DNA from: Bacillus shivajii
GTDB taxonomy: Bacteria; Bacillota; Bacilli; Bacillales; Salisediminibacteriaceae
Assembly: GCF_020519665.1 (NCBI RefSeq)
Contig: NZ_CP084703.1
Location: 1,364,001 to 1,428,000, forward strand
Reading direction: 5' to 3'
DNA: 64,000 nucleotides
Below are positions 62,603-64,000 of the stretch, in pieces. Under the pieces are notes generated by a model, which was not told the DNA's origin, searched no databases, and saw only the letters and a program-made list of their open reading frames with translations. Position numbers and translations under genes: made by a program. The stretch's first letter is position 1. Each line of letters opens with the position of its first letter.

Positions 62603-62632
62603 GAAATCTTTTATTTCGTTGAGGAGGTGAAA

Positions 62633-63211
62633 ATGGTGGAAAAAAACGCTAATCAAGTTGATCAAGAAACAGTAGAAAAGCAAGATCAAGAACAAAGCGA
62701 AGAAGTTGAACAAGAACTTGTAGAAGATCATGAAGTAGAAGAAGCAATGGAAGAGTCATCATCCGATGAAATTGCTAAACTCGAACAAAAAGTTCAAGAA
62801 GCGACGGATCGCTTATTAAGAGTACAAGCTGATTATGACAACTTCCGCCGACGTACAAAACAAGAAAAGGAAGCGGAAGCAAAATATAGATCTCAACGAC
62901 TTGCAGAGGAGATTTTGCCTGTTCTCGATAATTTTGAAAGAGGACTTGCGATCAACCCGGAATCAGATGAGACAAACTCACTCCTTCAAGGGATGGAAAT
63001 GGTATATCGCCAACTTAAAGATGCACTTGAAAAAGAAGGGGTAAAACCAATCCAAACGGTTGGAGAAACATTTGATCCACAAATTCATCAAGCAGTGATG
63101 CAAGTTGAATCTGATGAATACGATTCAAACGTTGTGGTTGAAGAATTACAAAAAGGTTATAAACTAAATGATCGCGTCATACGTCCAGCTATGGTAAAAG
63201 TAAACGCGTAA
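62633..63211 (+). CDS. grpE: nucleotide exchange factor GrpE
   Basis: ATG 62633 has GAGGAGG about 5 bases upstream; GTG 62627 lies in that site and GTG 62636 is possible. 192 residues: an acidic N-terminus ([19 protein letters not shown]), a long coiled-coil ([38 protein letters not shown]) and the C-terminal beta domain ([33 protein letters not shown]). It releases ADP from DnaK. Confidence 0.96.
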   Translation: MVEKNANQVDQETVEKQDQEQSEEVEQELVEDHEVEEAMEESSSDEIAKLEQKVQEATDRLLRVQADYDNFRRRTKQEKEAEAKYRSQRLAEEILPVLDNFERGLAINPESDETNSLLQGMEMVYRQLKDALEKEGVKPIQTVGETFDPQIHQAVMQVESDEYDSNVVVEELQKGYKLNDRVIRPAMVKVNA

Positions 63212-63222
63212 AGAGTACATAG

Positions 63223-64000
<778 letters not shown>

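Overview
The window is low-GC Firmicute chromosome from an endospore-forming Bacillaceae. The evidence is sigK, gpr, spoIIP, sda, a complete late-competence (com) set, and gene order that follows Bacillus subtilis from sda through yqeG-yqeH-aroE-yhbY-nadD-yqeK-rsfS-yqeM-comER-comE to holA-rpsT-gpr-spoIIP-yqxA-lepA-hemW-hrcA-grpE-dnaK. A seven-gene Mrp Na+/H+ antiporter operon, a separate A-adding-type tRNA nucleotidyltransferase and a phenylalanine dehydrogenase suggest an alkaliphilic or halo-alkaliphilic genus. The genus is inference, not shown.

Layout. 1-2.6 kb: lipoprotein phosphodiesterase (cut by the window edge), DUF3189 protein and a second YqeG-like HAD phosphatase, all minus. 2.8-4.6 kb: intact sigK and a Ca2+/cation antiporter. 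5.0-8.5 kb: an orphan betaine-type binding protein coupled to a cysteine hydrolase, lipoate ligase and deoD. 8.6-12.0 kb: two copies of a terminal-inverted-repeat element flank an HD-GYP gene and the ykuV/ykuU thiol-peroxidase pair. 12.1-16.4 kb: a DHH-CBS-tRNA nucleotidyltransferase fusion and divergent pssA/psd for phosphatidylethanolamine. 16.4-20.4 kb: CdaR-type regulator and glycolate oxidase glcD-glcF. 20.6-25.15 kb: an IS21-family element with matching ends and a 5-bp target duplication; it seems to carry passenger genes, including a secreted YiiX-type hydrolase and a membrane protein. 26.7-32.5 kb: the mrp operon. 33.0-42 kb: sda (too short for usual ORF calling) with a DnaA-box cluster, the yqe ribosome-biogenesis/NAD operon, comER, comEA and comEB. 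42.5-49.7 kb: an Lrp-regulator/2-oxoacid dehydrogenase/phenylalanine dehydrogenase block that separates comEB from comEC. 49.8-64 kb: comEC, yqzM, holA, rpsT, gpr, spoIIP, yqxA, lepA, hemW and the heat-shock genes hrcA, grpE and dnaK (cut by the window edge).

Much of the intergenic DNA holds repeats: three copies of a short mobile element with inverted ends, two tandem arrays (3 x 67 bp, perfect; 4 x 57 bp), and scattered fragments of a second GC-richer repeat family. The strongest leads are the cargo-carrying IS21 element, the Phe dehydrogenase/2-oxoacid dehydrogenase operon with cre and CodY-like sites, the short mobile element with 4-bp target duplications, and a terminator hairpin that contains the spoIIP ribosome binding site.
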